Below are positions 61,504-64,000 of a stretch of 64,000 nt of DNA, in pieces. Origin of the DNA: Phorcus lineatus (taxonomy: Eukaryota > Mollusca > Gastropoda > Trochida > Trochidae). Under the pieces are notes generated by a model. The model was not told the DNA's origin, did no database searches, and saw nothing but the letters and a program-made list of their open reading frames with translations. The position numbers and the translations under genes are program-made. The stretch covers positions 20,350,304-20,414,303 of the forward strand of contig OV121090.1 in the NCBI GenBank assembly GCA_921293015.1. Direction: 5' to 3'. Position 1 is the first letter of the stretch. Each line of letters begins with the position of its first letter.

Positions 61504-62693
61504 CCATGTTACCGGTTACCTTAGTTGTTGTCAAAGCACTCATTTTTGTTTTCACTGTACCATCAATACTCTGAAGCATGAACTCAACTGGTTGTGTTTC
61601 AAATGTTTCTATTTTCCCATTCAAAACGTTCACAGAAATTTTCTGCAATTCTCCCTGCAAACCCAACTCAGAGGCTACATCTTCATTAATGTACGAACGA
61701 GTACTAGCATCGTCAAGCAATGCATTTACTTTGATACTTTTCTTGCCATTCTTAAGAACTACTGGTACAGTTCTAAGAGCTGTCACTGATCTTGGAAATA
61801 AACAAGGCATTGTTGTATGTGACCTTTCACCCTCAACAACTTTAACATCAGAATGTTGTTCCTCACGATCATGATTTGCTTTTTGAGTACTATCACTGAC
61901 AGGTTCATTGGTAACATTATTACTGCGTGTTTCAGAATGAAGCATTCTGTTATGCTTTTTGGTACAACCATTTATGCCACACTCAAATAGACGTGAACAT
62001 GTCTTTGAATTATGCCATTTGCCTAAACAAAAATAGCAAAGATTCTGTTTTGTAATTGTTTTCCATCTATCAGGAATGTTCATGCCGCGAAAGGTTCTAC
62101 AGCGCCAAATCTCATGATGTGCACTACAAATGCGACATTGATTGAACTTGTTCATTTGTGTTGTGTCTGCTTCAACTTTTGAACTAACAAAGAATGACAT
62201 CTTTTTCTTTGAGTCAAAATGGACTTTGTGTTCATATTTAGTATTCCTTCTATCAACTCCATGAACAGTCTCAGAAGCAACCGTCAAGAATTCTGCTTCT
62301 TGCAATATCCACTCTCGTAACACTTCTACAGATTCTTGTCTACAATTCTCAAAAACCCATCTCTGGAAATTAACCACCATTGACTGTGTCATCTTTTTGA
62401 GAAGTGTTGTATAGAATAAGCCATTCCCTAACTCTTCAACTCTGTCAGTATCTATCAAATGGACGACTGTAACATCTAAAAGATCTGCAAACCTCTCTAC
62501 ATCCTGAGCATGACCTTCTCTAATTGGTTTGAAATTTTGCAACTGCTCCATTTGAATAGCTATCAACCGACGTCTACCCCCGTATTTCCGTTCTAAACGC
62601 TCTAGAGCAACATCATAAGCAACAGCACTGTGCCCAAGACTATCAACAACCTTCAAAGCTTCGCCTGCAAGATATTGCCTCAACTGCAACAGT
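61472..62693 (-). pseudogene. gag C-terminal and aspartic protease region of BEL/Pao
   Basis: The frame starts in the DUF1759-like capsid region (LRQYLAGEA, ERKYGG), which is typical of BEL/Pao gag. It continues through two zinc knuckles (CRIC then CYFC followed by His/Cys ligands and a final HNRMLH). The retropepsin-like segment follows, with ALLDDASTRSYI as the catalytic Asp motif. It has no natural ATG at its beginning because a one-base shift near 62694 cuts it from the upstream gag frame. Confidence 0.85.
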
Positions 62694-63464
62694 TTATACA
62701 GGAGTAGATGATGATTGATCTATACAAGTCATAAAGGCAGATTTCCATGTCTGATATGTCTTAACATCACCTGCAAACACAGGAATAGAAACTGGTTTCA
62801 AGTGTTTCCACATGTCATGTTCAACAGCTCTTTGTTGGTTACTTGGATTTTCAAAGTTATTTTCAAGTTGAGGATGTTGCGGACCTACCTTAAACTTCAC
62901 TGCAGTCTGATCTTTCATATGTGTTTTGATAGGTTGATTTTGTTTTGATTGTAACCTGCTGTGTTCATGTGCTTTTGTATCATTCCTATTTTGTGAGACC
63001 ATGTGATCATGAACTACCTGACCCGCAACATTGGATTGTGTCTCAACTTTAAATATTCGGGAAAGCCTATGACTGGACAAACTACTTGAACAATTATTCA
63101 AACATTCCTGTGCTAATTCAACCACTTCACTAGTTTGATTGTCTAATGTTGCTATTTCTACATCAACTTTTTTCAAATTGACTTCATCATTAGCTTTCTT
63201 GTAAGTTTCAACTAATTCAATCATAATATCAGTTGCTTTGACCTGCAACGACATCACTTGGTCTATTCCATCTCTAATGACCCTTTTAGTGGTTTCACCA
63301 CCGTCCTCAACTAATGAGGTCAACCTGTTTTTTGCTTTGGTGAAAGCACATTTTGCCTTAGTTTTCTGCTGTTTTAACTTACGAATTTGTGCTTCAAACT
63401 CGCTGTTGACAGCGGATTGCTTATCTACTGGCTCGGCACCTTCTTTGGGTTCAATGTCGGCCAT
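62694..63464 (-). pseudogene. gag N-terminal region of BEL/Pao
   Basis: 256 codons from an ATG just inside the leader (MADIEPKEGAEP) to a TAA. There is a predicted coiled coil at residues about 25-110 (regular hydrophobics, Lys/Glu-rich), a Gln/His/Asn-rich linker and the start of the capsid-like domain (IPVFAGD, WKSAF). The domain is interrupted by the frameshift and resumes in the next frame. The ATG is supported by its position about 85 bp after the primer-binding site. Confidence 0.85.
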
Positions 63465-63549
63465 AGTAGTATATTGACAAGTTTTGTTTATATTTACAAA
63501 TTCATTTTAACTCACCTTTCATAAGCAAATTAACCTTTATAACTAAACT

Positions 63550-63567
63550 AACCACGCTCTGCTACCA
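63550..63567 (-). other. tRNA primer-binding site (initiator Met type)
   Basis: TGGTAGCAGAGCGTGGTT on the minus strand, five bases (TGTTA) inside the 5' LTR. It is complementary to a tRNA 3' end reading CTCTGCTACCA, the acceptor sequence of animal initiator methionine tRNA. Confidence 0.75.
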
Positions 63568-63572
63568 TAACA

Positions 63573-63942
63573 TGGAATGCAGCCCACTCCGATAACTCAA
63601 AAGATAACAAAATAGAAAATTAAATAACAACCATTTAATTTTCCCCCAATTTCAATATTTACAATAATGTTCAATTTCCTACATATTTTGCGGCAGGAAG
63701 ATTTACATTTTCATTCGCCAACTGTGAATAAAAAATTCTTTCATTTACAAAAAGCCAAAGTTGTTTAAATAATAATTCATCAAAATATCATCTCACACAT
63801 GTTGCCTCAACGGCTAACAAGGTGACTCTGGTCTGGTCTCAAAGTCAGACACATCGCACGTGCACCACCTTGCACGGGCTGAAATTAACATCGTTACCTG
63901 GTGCGTTTTTGTCGTATGTTTCAGTCCGGGAACAGCTCTTCA
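63573..63942 (-). repeat. 5' LTR of the BEL/Pao element
   Basis: 370 bp, starting TGAAGAGCTG and ending GCATTCCA on the minus strand. It would carry the promoter for the minus-strand transcript. Nearly identical to the copy at 60524-60902. Confidence 0.9.
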
Positions 63943-64000
63943 GCTCAAAGGGTCTTATCAACAGGCACGTGATTATTGTAGAAAGCAAGGGATACTTTTT
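63943..64000 (+). pseudogene. Fragment of a C-type-lectin-like domain
   Basis: After the LTR, 19 codons from 63944 to the window end read LKGSYQQARDYCRKQGILF. This matches the helix-1 region of C-type-lectin-like domains (S-Y/W-x-x-A-R-x-Y-C-x-x-x-G-x-x-L). Directly joining the sequence left of the element (HGSFYFFKG) to this fragment keeps the reading frame and gives normal spacing between first strand and helix 1. Only the beginning of the domain is visible, so ligand-binding motifs cannot be judged. Confidence 0.55.

Larger units (their letters stand above)
60524..63942 (-). mobile_element. BEL/Pao-type LTR retrotransposon, internally deleted
   Basis: Two direct LTRs beginning TG and ending CA on both strands bracket 2.67 kb of internal sequence read on the minus strand. 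In order there are a tRNA primer-binding site, gag with coiled coil, the DUF1759-type region and zinc knuckles, an aspartic protease region, and the segment that normally leads into reverse transcriptase. Reverse transcriptase, RNase H and integrase are missing: coding stops 14 bp from the 3' LTR beside a purine tract. At least two frameshifts break the remaining frame. No matching target-site duplication is seen (aaggg on the left, gctca on the right). The element is non-autonomous. Confidence 0.9.

Noticed and set aside
61478-61874. Plus-strand frames of 98-103 codons within the retrotransposon
   Set aside because: They are antisense shadows of the gag/protease frame, which has clear zinc-knuckle and protease motifs on the minus strand.
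1-64000. CRISPR arrays, operons, bacterial-type promoters
   Set aside because: No regularly spaced direct repeats with unique spacers. All supported genes are intron-containing with polyadenylation signals.

Overview
This window is intron-rich, AT-rich animal DNA with short exons and many dispersed repeats. Several features suggest a marine invertebrate, most likely a mollusc: a head-to-tail cluster of secreted cystine-knot peptide genes, tRNA-derived SINEs, fold-back elements and a BEL/Pao-type LTR retrotransposon. The species cannot be named from sequence alone. There is no sign of bacterial organisation.

The core of the window is five plus-strand genes, here called A to E, at about 19.1-21.3, 26.3-28.6, 39.4-41.5, 48.9-50.8 and 57.3-60.4 kb. 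Each has a TATA box, a short non-coding first exon, a leader exon coding for a signal peptide and a short spacer, and then one exon per six-cysteine inhibitor-cystine-knot (knottin) module. All coding introns are phase 0, and the first cysteine lies at or near the first codon of each module exon. A-D encode two knottins each (99, 98, 103 and 103 residues). E encodes at least five, the last three being near-identical tandem exon copies. B, C and D are close paralogues. C and D also share several kilobases of upstream sequence, so the cluster grew by segmental tandem duplication as well as by exon duplication.

Layout: 1-19 kb has no gene I can support, but holds a degenerate tandem array (4.4-4.9 kb), an intact MITE with target-site duplication (8143-8579) and a small inverted repeat (15.5 kb). 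19-29 kb holds genes A and B and a tRNA-SINE. 30-34 kb holds a second SINE and a probable unidentified minus-strand spliced gene with a CpG-rich start. 34-51 kb holds genes C and D, several copies of a repeat carrying TGACGTCA palindromes, and a decayed 3.3 kb long-TIR transposon (42.2-45.5 kb). 51-57 kb shows nothing convincing. 57-64 kb holds gene E, whose 3' end is interrupted by a deleted BEL/Pao element (60524-63942) with almost identical LTRs. Beyond it, the last 58 bases read as the start of a C-type-lectin-like domain.

The five peptide genes look like a co-regulated arsenal of small, basic, secreted disulfide-rich peptides, comparable in cysteine spacing to the mussel CRP-I type. Their biological role (antimicrobial, protease-inhibitory, toxin-like or other) cannot be read from the sequence.
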